Assembly (NCBI GenBank): GCA_963457665.1
Contig: OY735213.1
Location: forward strand, 50,867,785 to 50,931,784
DNA: 64,000 nt
Origin: Thysanoteuthis rhombus
Lineage: Eukaryota; Mollusca; Cephalopoda; Oegopsida; Thysanoteuthidae
Direction: 5' to 3'
Shown: in pieces, positions 10,696-22,872 of the stretch
Numbering within the stretch: the stretch's first letter is position 1
Layout of the letters: every line of letters starts with the position of its first letter
Program-made: the position numbers and the translations under genes
The notes under the pieces: model-generated
Told to the model about the DNA's origin: nothing
What the model saw: the letters and a program-made list of their open reading frames with translations, nothing else
Database searches by the model: none

Positions 10696-10837
10696 GCTAT
10701 AGGATGACTTCTAAACTTGAGTTAAAAAAACAAAAATTCTCAATAAAATAGCTACTTCATAAAAATGATTTATACAGGTCTTACTACGATAACTAATGCA
10801 AATAAAACTAAAAAATTATTTGAAAGCTCACCAAAAG

Positions 10838-11262
10838 ATTAACCCTCAAACGGAGAACTGTGCCATGGTCTCTCCTGTGCACAGGAGAGAATCTAACTCT
10901 CTTTGTAAGCTTTTGATAGAGCAAGCTCAACCTTCAAGACCAAGGAAATCCTATTTATTCTAAAAAGAAGGGTGTACAACCAATGCATCCTCTTGATAGT
11001 CACCTATGGAGCTGGAACATGGAACCTAACCAAAAGGTTGACTCTCAAACTGCGGACTATGCAACATGCACAGGAGAGAACCATGCTCAACCTCACATGG
11101 AGATATCACAAAACAGCATAGTATATTAGATAAAAACCAGAGACCAAGATATTATACAACCCATTTGATAACTTGAGAGGTCATGTTACAAGAATGACAG
11201 ACAACTGATGGACATCACAACTGTAACATGGATCCCCAGGGATCATAAGCAGAACTGTATTC
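10838..11262 (+). mobile_element. RTE-like LINE fragment, RT C-terminus
   Basis: Segments encode degraded versions of the C-terminal block seen in the 27477-28606 copy: SSTFK, KRRVYNQCIL, VTYGAGTWNLTKR, then HMERTMLNLTW and WRYHKTA-like text. A short out-of-order piece at 10838-10895 (AACCCTCAAACGGAGAAC, CACAGGAGAGAAT) repeats sequence that also occurs in its normal place at about 11035-11085, so the copy is internally rearranged. The 3' GAT tail is not seen. Confidence 0.7.
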
Positions 11263-11799
11263 ATCAGAAATAAATGATAAAAAAATTAATGATAAAGATT
11301 GACAAGATACACTATAGGAAAGCTGATAGAATTCTCTGTAACATCTATACAAACATTAGGTTATCTGGCCTTCGAAACCTTAGTGAGGTCAAATTGGTAG
11401 CCATTTTGAAAGATGGTTGCCATTTTGGATTTTCAGCAAGGATTTTATTGAGGCTCCAATGTGGTGTTTTAGAGACTTTAAGATGAATTGTACAGAAAAA
11501 ATTATGTTTTAATTTTTCCCAATTCAACCCATTGTTTCCCTGGCCTAATTGGAAATAATCAGTGGTGGAAGTGTAATTTTGAAACTAGGTATGCAGTAAG
11601 GACATTAGAGTTAAATCTTGTTTTCTTTGCAAGGGAAAGTGAAAAATGTTGTCATAATAAATGCAGATATATCCCAAATACCTTGCAGATATCAGAAATT
11701 AATAATTGCAAAACCATGGCAGGACAGGAAGAATGGCAATATGCAAAAACCTTGTAAACCTTTCATGTTTCTTCTCATGTTCTTTTTGCTTATAATTCA
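11263..11799. other. Overlapping small open frames, no gene recognised
   Basis: Open frames of 60-89 codons (11274, 11345 minus, 11488, 11618) overlap each other. None shows a conserved motif, so I do not call a gene. Confidence 0.35.
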
Positions 11800-12100
11800 C
11801 TTGTTTTTATACTTTTTTTAAAATTTTGCATTTTTTATTAAATTACTTTTTTGACCATGCACTTTTTCAAGATTGAGATTAACATCATATACCATGCATT
11901 TTGCTACATTAAATGCTATGTTAAAATCATTTATAAATTTTACTAAATAAAAACACAGAATAGATTTTGCTTCTTTTTATATCTGTGTTTTTCTAATTTT
12001 GCGTTTTTTATTCAAACACTTATACCAGGCATTTTGTTACATTGAATGTTATATTAAACTTACTTACAAATTTTATTAAATAAACACACAGAATAAAAAT
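11800..12100. repeat. Tandem duplication, period about 134 bp
   Basis: Block 11888-11960 (ATACCATGCATTTTGCTACA ... ACTAAATAAAAACACAGAAT) recurs at 12022-12095 with about 85% identity by eye. The preceding ATTTTGCATTTTTTATTAAA near 11822 recurs as ATTTTGCGTTTTTTATTCAA near 11996. The unit is therefore about 134 bases in roughly two copies. Confidence 0.65.
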
Positions 12101-12649
12101 TGCTGGCCTCAATGAACAGTAGAAACTTCTAGCAAATATCCATTCCACTTCAATGCAAGGGCAAACACAGAAATGAAAAGTTATTTGATTAATTTTCACC
12201 TACTCACCCGTGTATTGATGCTGGTTTTCTTCAAAGGTATTCTTTCCTTTTAATCATTTGTTACAAATCGACTTGTCCTTTTATTTAACTGAATTTTCTG
12301 TGAAGTCTCTCAAGTCAAAACTTGGAAAATGAAGGATTGGTACCCAAATTTAACAGTAGAGTAAATGATTTATTCAATCTGGAGTTCTGAGTTTCAGTGT
12401 GTGAAGACGGACAAAGGATTTTTGGCAAATCAACCGTATGCAAGAAGAATCAACCCCGCTAGGAACTAAAACTTACAAGTGTTTACTTATTGTTTCAATA
12501 TGTTGATACATCCATGTGTCGATAGGGAGGGGGAGCCATAGCTACATATTAAAAACTTACTGACATAGTACCACTAGTAAAATATAGAATACACAGCCAT
12601 CCTACTCTTAACCCTCACAATGCCATGCATACCCGTATCTTATCTCATC
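12101..12649. other. Intergenic, nothing recognised
   Basis: No supported gene or repeat copy between the tandem duplication and the 5' region of the next LINE. Confidence 0.35.
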
Positions 12650-14615
12650 GAGAAGGGATAAAGGTTTGTAGATTTCTGAGGTTATTCTGATTGAAATCAG
12701 CTGTAATCAACCCTCAAGACTTTGCTTATATGTCGTGAGCCAGCAGGGCAGTGTATGGCCTAAGCCACCTCATTGATCACATGATCAAAATGATACCAGC
12801 CATTCCTGCTAGGTCGGCAGTTTCAAAAGACTTAGCCACATCAGTTGCTTTGGGTGGGGGTGAGGTTCTCTAAAAGAGATTATCCAAACATAACCTCAAG
12901 AATGACACCAAGAAAACAACACTATATGTTGGCACTTACAACATCAGAACACTCTCTACAAACATGTGCCTAACAGATCTTGGTAAATGGAATCAAGAAC
13001 ATCAAATGGATATAAGCACATTGAAAAGACTGAGAGAAGAGCTAATCGAACTAAAGAGCCAACATTTTCTTTGCAGCCACATAAAGGAAAAAGAAAACAA
13101 AGCAGAGCTGGCTTTCTTATTTATAAAAAACTTGAAGACAACATTGTAAGATTCAAAGCTATCTCAGATAGCAGAGCTAGTGTCACTGTACAGCCCTCAA
13201 AGAAGTACAACTGATTATCATTCAAGTCTATGCTCCCACTTCATAGTCAAACAAGGAGGAGATAGATAACTTCTATGAAGATTTGAACTCCATACTCCAA
13301 GATACAAAATACTTATTCAAATCACATAATGGGAGACTTCTATTCTCAGGTGAGAGAAGGTAAACAAAGTCGTATAGACAAGTTTGGATACAAAATACAG
13401 AATGAAAGAGAGGATCTTGCTAATTTTACAACCAGAGAACAGGTTCAAGAAGAAACTCAATGATAGAAAATAGACTTGGACGAGCCTCAATCATGAAACC
13501 AAGAATGAAATCGACTGAATCATAGCAGACAAAAGCAATACTATCAAAGATATTCAGGTCCTAAATCAATTCAATGTCGTAAGTGGCCACAGAATGAAGA
13601 TATGTATAATGTAAAATTCAAATTAACACCAAGAACAAACACAAGAAAATGTTCCACACAAAATTGCAATCACTTCACAAAGCAAAAAAGCTCACTTGAT
13701 CCTTCAAGCTCAAACTGAAAAACTGAATACAAACCAGAAGAGAACATCAGTGAGTTTAACAACAAAATGACAATCTCTCTAATTGGTGTTGCCAATATGT
13801 TCAAGCCAAAGAGCAAACAAACCATCAGTAAACTCTGAATAATAAAGGAATCAGAATAGGTGAATACATAAGTAACTTCAGATTTTTCATGATCTCTAAA
13901 TAATGCTAGATGAACTAAATGATGAAAGCAAGAAAGATGGTCTTCACATAAATTTCAGAAAAACAAATGTCATCGACAACAGACGCGTTGAGGACAAAGA
14001 CATGATTTTCAGAATAGAGAATGCAGAGCTGAAGAAAGTAGACCACTATATTTACCTGAGACAAGGAATCTCCATGAAATCCTCATAAGAAGAAATCAGG
14101 CAAAGAATCACTCTAGGTTGGCAAGCTTTTGGTAGAGCTAGCTCGACCTTCAAGAACAAAAATATCCCATCAGTCCTAAAATGAAGGGTCTGCAACCAAT
14201 GCATCCTCCTGATAGTCACCTATGGAGCTGAAACATGGAACTTAACCAAAAGATTGACCCTCGAACTGAGAACCATACTATGTGCACTGGAGAGAATCAT
14301 GCTCACATGAAAGTACCATAACACAGCACAGTATATTGGAGAAAAACAGGACCAAGATATCAGAGAATTCATTAGAAAACTCAAATGGCAATGGGCTGGT
14401 CATGTTGCAAAAATGTCAGACAACCACAGGACATCACGACTCACAACTTGGATCCCCAGGGATCATATGCAAAACTGTAGCCGGCAGAAAATAAGATGAT
14501 GGGATGAACTAGACAAGTTCAGAAAGTACCCGCAACTCAACACCCAGGATAGAGAGGTCTGGCAAATCTTGGGGATGGTCTCTGTCCAACAACAGTCAAA
14601 GGATGATGATGATAG
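12650..14615 (+). mobile_element. RTE-like LINE with 5' UTR, APE and deleted RT
   Basis: This is the most complete unbroken-order copy. The 5' part (12715-12890) matches the 5'-UTR monomer at 47336-47530. The APE endonuclease follows: VGTYNIRTLS near 12930, a frame-shifted EELIELKSQH near 13040, MGDFYSQVREG near 13330, and EID.IIADKS...VVSGHRM near 13510-13595, where the family has the terminal S-D-H catalytic motif and here it reads SGH. Most of the RT palm is deleted: sequence jumps from the linker (13830) to the end of the RFADD region (13880). The C-terminus runs on (KKVDHYIYLRQGISM at 14030, TYGAETWNLTKR at 14220). The 3' end is GGATGATGATGAT at 14601-14613. Many stops make it inactive. 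Confidence 0.8.
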
Positions 14616-14739
14616 GGATATGGAGATTGAAAATGTACAAAAAAACTTGGAAATGATAAGGCAAGTAAATACTGCACCCCCATATACCCCCCTCAAATCT
14701 ATCCCTCAAAATAATCTGTAAATCATATTACTGTATTAG

Positions 14740-14869
14740 AAAAAACATACCTTGTTAATGAGGCACATGGGTTTGACTGGATTTGCATATTTGAAATAAT
14801 TCATGTGACATACTTGGGAAAGAATTGTGGCTCACTCTTGTGCCCCAGCGAATAGTTTGTGAGCCACTG
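14740..14869 (-). mobile_element. hAT-like terminus
   Basis: On the minus strand it begins CAGTGGCTCACAAACTATTC then GCTGGGGCACAAGAGTGAGC and TTTCAAATATGCAAATCCAG, the layout of many hAT-type ends. The partner terminus was not found; the LINE immediately to the left may have displaced or replaced it. Confidence 0.45.
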
Positions 14870-15473
14870 GTAAATACTAAAAACAAGAAATATCAAAATG
14901 CCAAGAAGCTGAAATACTCATTGTGACTGACTTTTCACAGTCAAAAGATATGGTTCCTCAGATCTTAAAAAGTTCCTCCATGAAAAGAAAAATACAAACC
15001 TAGAACCGATCGGACAAAATATAGGAGAGAATCAAGAACCCAGCACGAAACAGACAATGACAATAACAACAAAAACTTGCTAATGCGACCTAATGCAAAT
15101 GGATTCTCGTATGCCAGATTGTGGTCAACATCAGAAGAAAGCTATCACATGAAACTGACCGTAAATCTATGTGGACACAGTGTTTATGACATTCAAAGGG
15201 ACAGTATTTGCATGGGTGGCCAAGAGGAGAGGTTTTCCTTTGATATAGAAAGTACTTCATCAACTGATAAAGCTTGCAGTGATATCAAGTGTATAAAGAG
15301 ATCAAAGAGGCAATCTGGATACAGCAAAGATGCCATAATATCAAAAGGTTGACATCATCGCAGGAGGAAAAAGCAGAAATTAAACAAATGCAAGTTGATC
15401 AGTTCATACCAATCGATGACTGCTTTTGCTTTCATTATTTTAGGCTGTGTTTTTACACTCATAATTTCACAGA
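14870..15473. other. No gene recognised
   Basis: A 91-codon open frame (15077-15352, plus) and an overlapping 63-codon frame at 15289 have no recognisable domain. They may be chance. Confidence 0.35.
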
Positions 15474-15915
15474 GGTGTGATTGGCATAGTCGGTAACAGC
15501 TCAGACAATGGAGTTGGTGACCTAAGTTCAAACCCTGGTTGGGGATGTTAATGTTCACTTCGCACTGATGCCCTTTGGAATGGCATAAATCCATCTCTTT
15601 TCTCTCCCCCCTAAGCTATGGGTAAAATAGGACAGATTGGGATCTCTAAGCTTTTGGAAGGTAACCAGTCTAGGAGAAGGATGATTCTGATTCCAAACCA
15701 GGGAGCAGAGCCTCCTTTAGACAGGTTGATGCCCAATCTGATGGCAGACCCTACAGACAAGCCAGTTGCATCATTCTCTGCTTTCCTTTGGACTATATCA
15801 GCAAAGCCAAGAGATACATTCTGACAACTGTGCATCCCAGGATATCCATACCTCTGGAGAGGATGTTCTATTGTCTGTAGAGTCAGAATGGAGGCCATTC
15901 ATTCATTCACTCCAA
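15474..15915 (+). repeat. tRNA-headed SINE with CATT-rich end
   Basis: The head has an A box TTGGCATAGTCGGTAACAGC and a B box AGTTCAAACCC. The next block (GGTTGGGGATGTT, CACTTCGCACTGATGCCCTT) is shared with 43003-43270, so this is a SINE family. The body from 15600 to 15900 is less AT-rich than its surroundings and open on both strands (68 codons plus from 15618, 95 codons minus from 15898). It ends in CCATTCATTCATTCACT, like a short tandem 3' tail. I cannot tell whether the body belongs to the SINE or is a separate fragment with coding ancestry. Confidence 0.5.
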
Positions 15916-16084
15916 TAGTTGATATTTATTCAAGGGGCATTTACATTTTCATTTTTAGATAACCAAGGTATTCTGCATATCTTCACCCTTAAGTGCATAT
16001 GATTTGAATATAAATAGATTTGAAGAACGATGCTGATGTTGATGCTGCTGCGAGTGTGAATGCTGTCGGCCACAAAATAAGGGA

Positions 16085-16280
16085 TAGATTTATGATTAAC
16101 CTACATTGCAAATTGAATCCCCCTCACTAAGAATTCATTCAGCAGGAGAATTTTCAAAAAAGAAAATAACAGATCTTGGAGATGTAACATGGTGCAAATA
16201 TTTAAATTTTCAGGATTCTAGCTCCATTAGTGTGGCCTGAAGAAAACTATGTTGAACGTGTTGGTTGACAGTCTCTTATA
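16085..16280 (+). repeat. Family A repeat, right half
   Basis: ACATTGCAAATTGAATCCCC, CTCACTAAGAATTCATTCAG, TAGCTCCATTAGTGTGGCC and TTGGTTGACAGTCTCT follow the family A order. The left half and the microsatellite site are missing. Confidence 0.65.
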
Positions 16281-17504
16281 CCAAGCAAATTGATCCAGAA
16301 AAAGACTCACGAAAGACAAAAACATAGCATGAAAAAAATAGAGCCCGCATTTCCTGAAGGAACTGCAAGTATGATTGGATTGCAGTGTATCCTTTCCACC
16401 CAGCAAAAAAAGGTCGAAAAATTACAAGTCAAAAAATGTTACCACCTTCACAAGGGTAGTGACTGAATACTTTAAATGGATGACAGAAAGTAAAGTTACA
16501 TTGTGAATAAAACCCCATCTGTAAAACCTTGAAAAATTGATTTCTTTCACAAACAGTATTTAAGCACTATATACAGCATTAAGAAATAATAATTAGCATT
16601 GGAATTATATTGATATCTTGAAAAAAAGTGTAGGATGACAAGTGATGCCAAAAATGAGTGGAATTGTCATCGTCATTATGATTTGCCAGACCTCTTTGCA
16701 GTGAACTTGCACAATCACACTAATAACTGTAAAATTTCTTTTGTTCCAATTAAGTAGTCATCAGAGTTCCAGCAAATAAAAATTGGGCTATCTTTGCAAA
16801 TGTAGCCATTACGATGTGGGTCATTCTAGGGTTGCGCAAGAGGTTGTTTGAGCTTCAAAAAAAATTTCATAGATCATAGGGTAAAAAGCACCTGGTTTTT
16901 ACTTCATTTAAAGCACCAGCTGAAAAGATCAGCTGTTGTGAGTTTTTCTCACCAAAATAAACATATGTAGAAAATCATCTTCCAGTACAATATGGAAAAC
17001 CAATAATCTTTTTGAACTCATGTGTCGTAAGCTGTACATATACTATTATTATGCTGTAGTTCCTTGAGATATGAAAGTTATTTCAAGGTTTACCCCATCT
17101 AAAAAGTTAGAAAAAGACTTGTCTAGAATATATGCTGTAACTTTTATGTTAAAATCACAATGAATTATCAATAGCATTTTCTTAGTTAAAATCAATGCAC
17201 AAGCCCGTAAGTATACCCAACAACAACACTCCCCTATGAGCCCAGAAAGTAGTCCCCTCATTGTAAAAAGTGATGATTGAGGCTCTCTTCCTCTTTTTAC
17301 AGGGTACCTTGAAAGGGTCAAGTTGCTCTCTGGAGCATGTTACACCGTGATCCTCATTTGCAATCTGTCACACCTAAGATATAAGTAACTTCATTCCATT
17401 TCATTTTACACATGTCTGTAAATGTTTTGCATTGCATCCCGAAACATACAAAAACTCTTACATAAAAACACATATAAAGACATTGATAAAACTTATTTCT
17501 CACC
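16281..17504. other. Intergenic, nothing recognised
   Basis: About 1.2 kb with no supported gene or repeat copy. The 90-codon minus frame at 17049-17321 has no conserved motif. Confidence 0.4.
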
Positions 17505-17740
17505 ACTACCCACAACAAACCTGCCCAATCACTATTCCTGGGTTTAGGTTATTCATGTGTTCTGACATTTATCTATAAATAGTGCTATATCTAACTATCC
17601 GGCCCTAACCATTCATAATAAAAACTTGAAATTTTGCACACACACTCCCCTCAATGAGTAGGGGAAATTATTTTGTTTTTTGAAAATTCTCCTCCTAAAT
17701 AGGTTTTTATTGGGTGTTCAATTCACAATTTAGTCTATTA
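17505..17740 (-). repeat. Family A copy, same subfamily as 2680-3040
   Basis: TTTAGGTTATTCATGTGTTC, CTGACATTTATC, AACTTGAAATTTTGCACACA and AAATTCTCCTCCTAAATAGG match the leading block at 2680-3040. The copy stops after GGGTGTTCAATTCACAATTT. Confidence 0.6.
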
Positions 17741-18227
17741 GTTTATTTCCATGTTATGGTGTTTTTTTATCATAAATTCATGATGCAAACCATACTGGTT
17801 GTATTTTCACCAAGGTAAATTGATTTTATCACCACCACTGCTTAATTTATGAGGTAAAAAGCAATATATATAGGTGACAGTGATTCATAATATCCCTTGG
17901 AAATGGTAGTATTATTTTCTTTGTTGAAAACAAATAAATCATTCATTTCCTTTGAAATACAGATTTGGTTGCATTTCCATCTTCATTAACATCCTCTCAG
18001 TCACCACGTATGATCAACCTGGTAACCCCAGTTACATTGTGTGGCATCAAAATATATGGCCATCACCTTTCTTCTTCATTAGAGGCCTATTCTGACCAAT
18101 CATGTTATGGAGAACATTCATTCAATATCTCTATTTATACAATGATATTGACTTTCATCTGGTACAGCAAATCAACACGATTTTCAGCTGCTTCAGTTTG
18201 CTTGACAGCAATATTAGAAAGTGTTCA
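17741..18227. other. No gene recognised
   Basis: The 133-codon plus frame at 17965 starts here and runs into the family A copy, so its end is repeat-derived. No domain is recognised. Confidence 0.35.
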
Positions 18228-18669
18228 AAGTCTGTCTGTCTGTACGTCGACCAAAATTGTCAACATAGGTTTCTTCAATTATAAGATTGAGCTGGCTGGC
18301 TGGCTGGTTGGCTGGCTATGTATGGATACAGCATGTACTATTTTAGCTAGGGGGCTGAAAATTTGAACATTTACTCTTATTATGTGTAAAAATCATTTTG
18401 GGGTTTGTTTTTTTTTTTATCCCCCATACAGGTTACCAGTGAGGGGGGGTTCAATTTGGAAATTTTATGCTAAACTGATCCCATAAGATATGTCCAGCAG
18501 CAACTTGTTTTTCTTAAAAATTAGGCTTTTTAGTGATTACCGCTCAACAAAAGGAAAAGTAACTTATTCATTTATCATCCTTTTTCCCAATATTTATTTA
18601 TCCCCAACACAGCATGCTGCCAAAAGACTTTGGTCATGTGATGGTTTTTATTGAGTGACTAACCAGACT
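18228..18669 (-). repeat. Family A repeat, full length
   Basis: Complete reverse copy from CGTCGACCAAAATTGTCAAC (18246) to GAGTGACTAACCAGAC (18669), preceded by TCTG repeats at 18228-18243. The internal tetranucleotide site is (GGCT)n at 18291-18317. It is one of the clearest copies for building a consensus. Confidence 0.8.
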
Positions 18670-18764
18670 TGTTTTAATAATATTTAAATGACAAACATCA
18701 TATCTTACCCTTAACATTGTAATCAAAATAATAGCAAAATGAACAAGGCAGACATCTTATTTGA

Positions 18765-18850
18765 ATTCACCAAAAGTCTGTCTGTCTTTATGTGACAGCC
18801 TACTGCAAAAACTACTCAACATAATCCCATGAAATTTTCAGTGCATACCA
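18765..18850 (+). repeat. Dispersed repeat Y, copy 1
   Basis: TGTGACAGCCTACTGCAAAA, ACTACTCAACATAATCCCAT and GAAATTTTCAGTGCATACCA match 61605-61690 at about 85% by eye. No other copies were seen in the window. Confidence 0.6.
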
Positions 18851-19008
18851 ATAGAAAGGCTGTAGTAACCAAGTGTGTATCTATTTGTATATGGCAAGTG
18901 ATAGACTATTTTAAAGAATCTCTTAACAGCATTGAGCTATTCTTTTTAAATCAACTGAAAAAATACTGTTTTTTTGATCAAATTTTTTACATTACACAGT
19001 TTTGGCAC

Positions 19009-19013
<5 letters not shown>

Positions 19014-19071
<58 letters not shown>
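19014..19071. repeat. (TA)n microsatellite
   Basis: About 29 uninterrupted TA dinucleotides. The 98-codon open frame across it (18829-19125) translates the repeat as alternating Ile-Tyr and is not a gene. Confidence 0.95.
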
Positions 19072-19074
<3 letters not shown>

Positions 19075-20559
19075 ATGTTTGTTCAGGCTGAAACTACAAG
19101 GCCTATTGACCTAATATTCACATAAGCTATGTAAGGTTTACATCAGAGGTCATTCTAGGTAATTTTCTAGCTAATCTCTGGATCCAAACACTGGAGAAAA
19201 ATGATTTTTACATAAAAATTTTCTCCAATCAATACTTTTACAAATGGCATAAAAGATGACATCTGATGGGAAAAAACTTGTATGTAAAAGTTTTATTTGC
19301 CTACTTATCGAATAACCAACTACAGTGTTCATCTGTTGCCAATAATAAAAAGTAAACAAAAAATGATTCTGAAACATTGCAATATTCTACTCCATGATTA
19401 ATGAAAATTTATTTCTTCATTTTTTTTACTAAAATTTGAGCTTTTCTATTTCTAGCAAAGCCAAGAAAATACACAAGAACAAAATTTTTAAAATTTTAAT
19501 TATGTTTTTAGTATAGGGTGCCGTTGTCTGTTAGATTTTTCCTCTGATCATTCACAGAAATTAGTTTTATCTGTTTCATCATCCTGTTTTTGTTATTCAA
19601 GAACTATTTTTCAGAAATTTCATTGTTTTTTCGTTTTTTAACCTCTAGAAATAAAAGTATTCAACTAAAAGGCAGTCAGCAAAAAGCCAAGACTGCAAAA
19701 CATCACTTTGTCAAAAAGATTGTTTGTAAAGTGTCTGCATGACCAAACTGCTATTGGCTGATTGTGTGTCGCGATACGGGTTTTAATGAAACAACAAAGA
19801 ACCAAAATAATTTATTGATTTTTTTTTCAATAACATTTCTCCACCAAGATCTTTTTTTGAATGTATTTTTGTCTGGTTCAAGGTCTACAGTTGGTAGGAA
19901 ATTAATGGTTAATTCAGTCTACGGTATAAAGATATTTTCAAACTATAAGAACAATAAAATAATTTGTGATCGGGTATTTTTTGATTATATCAGAGTCACA
20001 ACCTCTTCACAATAGATTGAAAAAAATACTTACATGAACATAAATTTATTCAAAGACATTTACCACTGAAACATTACTTTTTAAAGTCATAATGATTCAG
20101 AAGGAACACATCTTAGTTAGGTAGCTACCTTTATGTATGTTATAATACAATTTAGAAAATATATTATGTCCTATTGTTTTACACAGAGTACACAAATTTT
20201 CCAGAGAGAAAAATATCTGATTCTAAACACTGGGAACAATTTGTGACAAAGTTTTTTAAGAATATAATTGTTTATTTATACAAGATCTGCTGCTTTTTTT
20301 GTCATATTTAGCTTTTTTGTCAAATGTGTTTGAAGGTACCACTTACTTATATGAAAAACACAACTATACATTTCAGTTTTCAAGTTTAGTTTTATCATTA
20401 ATATGGATTAAGTCAAAAACTGACATTTGTGAAAGAAAGAATACAACTTGCTGACACATTTCTGATTCATATATAAATAGTTTTTATTGTATATTCATTT
20501 CATATTCTGTTTTAGTATTCAATATATGTCATATGCAGATTTTTAATTATTATATCAGT
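19072..20559. other. Long AT-rich stretch, nothing recognised
   Basis: About 1.5 kb without a supported gene. The open frames (68 codons minus at 19171, 83 codons plus at 19764) have no conserved motifs. Confidence 0.4.
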
Positions 20560-20710
20560 TGATATGTAATTATATACTGAGGATTTGGTATATTTTGAAC
20601 TCTGGTTTTTGTAAATTTGATATATTTGGTGGGTAGCCCTGCCTGAGGGTTGATGAGGTATTGAGGATTCCACAAAAGGGTTGATGGTCTGGAAAGATTG
20701 GCAATCCCTG
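20560..20710 (-). mobile_element. hAT-like terminus
   Basis: On the minus strand it begins CAGGGATTGCCAATCTTTCC followed by AGACCATCAACCC, CCTCATCAACCCTCAGGCAG and AAAAACCAGAGTTCAA. This is the style of a hAT end with a short conserved subterminal region. The partner end was not located. Confidence 0.45.
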
Positions 20711-21379
20711 CTTTAGAATATTTCAATATTACTAATTACAGAAGCATACAATTAATATTGCAAAACTTCACTCAATAAAATGAAAGAAAAAAACATTGAA
20801 ACTAGAAAGTGCTCAGGAAGAGTATGCCTCTGTCAACAGTCACTAAAATCAGAAAGTAATTCACTTAACAAATATTAGGTTGTCTTTTTTACATTGGTTT
20901 TTATAATTGTGATTTCAACAAATTCTGAAGCAGAAAATGTAGTCATACATATTCAACAATTTATATGACATCACCCATAATTTCAACTTATGATTCTTGA
21001 TATCAGTTTTAATAAGATAATCCTTCACTCTTGTAGATGCTGTCCTCAAAGGAAATCAAATTGTCTCTGTATGAGTTTAAACTTGGTAAAAATGCTGTTT
21101 AAGCTCTCAAGAATATCAATCATGTATTTGGAATGGGACATTGGATCCACAAATTTTGTTAAGGAGATATGATCCTGGATATTGACCTTGAAGGATACCC
21201 TCAATCAGATGCTGATTTAAGGTATTTTGTGGAAACTGATTTAATGAAAACTTACTAAAAATTTATCGATTTCCAAAACAAATGCAGGGTGTCACCAAAT
21301 ATATTCTCTCCTTTTATTATTAGCCATTTAATGCAGCACAACCCAATAAGATTCCTCTCTTTTGGGGAAGGAATAGATC
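20711..21379. other. Intergenic, nothing recognised
   Basis: AT-rich; a 60-codon frame at 20990 has no conserved motif. Confidence 0.35.
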
Positions 21380-22110
21380 TTCATCATCATCAGTCTTATA
21401 GCATCCATCATTAGACCTAGACTTTGCCCAAGATTCCCCAGACCTTGCTATCATGGGCATTGTAGAGCCAATACTTATCACTTCGTCACGCTATCTTTTA
21501 TTCTGTGGGCTACAGTTTCATTTGTGATCTGAAGATTCCAACGCGAGTCATGATATTCAGTAGTTGTCTACCATTCTTGCAACATGACCAGCCCATAGCT
21601 ACCATTCAAGTCAAATGGATTCTATGATATCCCGACTCCCGTTTTTCCTCTGATATACTGTGCTGTCCAGTTTATGATGAGCATGATTTCCTTCATGCAC
21701 ATTACATTGTTCTAAATTTGAGGGTTAATCTTTTGGTAAGATTTCATGTTTCTGCTTCATAAGTGACCATTGGGAGGATGCATTGGTTGTAGACCTTTCT
21801 TTTTAGGACTGATGGGATATTTTTGTTCTTGAAGGTCAAGCTGGCTCTACTAAAAGTTTGGCATTTTAGAGCGATTTCTTGCTTGATTTCTTTTTTAGAA
21901 GATTTCATGGAGATTCGTTGTCCATGGTAGATGTGGTGATCTACTTTATTCAGCTCTGTGTTTCCAATTTTGATTGTTATGTCTTTGTCTTCATCATGTT
22001 TGTCGTACATGACATTTGTTTTGCTGAAGTTCATGTTGAAACCAACTTACTTGCTCTCCTCATTTAGTTCATCTAGCATTATTTGGAGATCAAGAAGGTT
22101 CCCCACAAAA
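21380..22110 (-). mobile_element. 5'-truncated RTE-like LINE
   Basis: On the minus strand the copy begins in the RT just after the FADD region (LQIMLDELNEESK near 22060), continues NFSKTNVMYDKHDEDKDI, KVDHHIYHGQRISM, and VYNQCILPMVTYEAET, then the C-terminal domain without a long frame. It ends at 21381 with TCATCATCATCAG, that is a CTGATGATGATGA 3' tail. The two open frames at 21744-22034 and 22047-22331 are pieces of it; the second runs beyond the element into unrelated sequence. Confidence 0.8.
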
Positions 22111-22339
22111 AAACAACACCAGAGTTCTTTTCTCGAGCAATAGAAATCACGCAGTGCTAAATAATGGAAAGAAAGTGGATAATCTATAATTTCATACAAA
22201 TACTTATGTATGAGCAGGTGTATTGTCTTGACAGAATAACACCTTTTTTCCCCTGGGTCTGCAGCACTGTTAAACTTGATGTTCTTATATGATACAGAGA
22301 AGTATGTTATTCTCCAGTTTTTGTGGGTCAATCAGAAAC

Positions 22340-22730
22340 CAACAACCAAATCTGTCATCATTGATGTCTTCAGTTTTTAAGCTTGTCTGACTCGCTGACT
22401 CAGTATGTATAACACATACAGGCCACACCAATAGAACTCAAGGACTGAAAGTTTTAACATTTACTCTTTATTATGTCTAGAGAAAATATTTTTTGTTTTT
22501 CTATAAATACCCCTCCTCCTAAATAGGATTTTAGAGGGGGATTCTTTAGTTTGTGTCCAGCAGCATCAGTGTGTGGTTTTTGAAAATTAGAACTCACTTA
22601 GTAATCACTGCCCAATTAAAGGCAGGGGAAGTAACCTGTTCATTGACAAACCCAATTTTTAGTTGACCACTTCAAACACAGCATACTACCAAAAGATGTC
22701 GGTAACAATTTCCATTGTGTGACTGTTTCA
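22340..22730 (-). repeat. Family A repeat copy
   Basis: Reverse copy with CACACCAATAGAACTCAAGG, ACATTTACTCTTTATTATGT, CTAGAGAAAATA, GTTTGTGTCCAGCAGCATC, AGTAACCTGTTCATTGAC and CAAAAGATGTCGGTAAC. Confidence 0.75.
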
Positions 22731-22784
22731 TATTTGCTTCACAAATTCTTCTAGCCCCACTTTAACTAATTCTAAATCACTGAC

Positions 22785-22872
22785 TAACGAAAAGAGAGAG
22801 AAGTAACTTTTTAATTGATAACCCCCAACATGGCATTCTGCGAAAAAGACATTGTGCGACTAACCAGATATG
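22785..22872 (-). repeat. Family A repeat, terminal fragment
   Basis: AGAGAGAGAAGTAACTTTTT, AACCCCCAACATGGCATTCT and GTGCGACTAACCAGA match the last quarter of the reverse family A. It lies immediately next to the preceding copy in the same orientation. Confidence 0.6.

Noticed and set aside
17965..18366. 133-codon plus frame
   Set aside because: The second half is family A sequence including (GGCT)n; no domain is recognised in the first half.
18829..19125. 98-codon frame
   Set aside because: Its centre is a translated (TA)n microsatellite, Ile-Tyr repeated.
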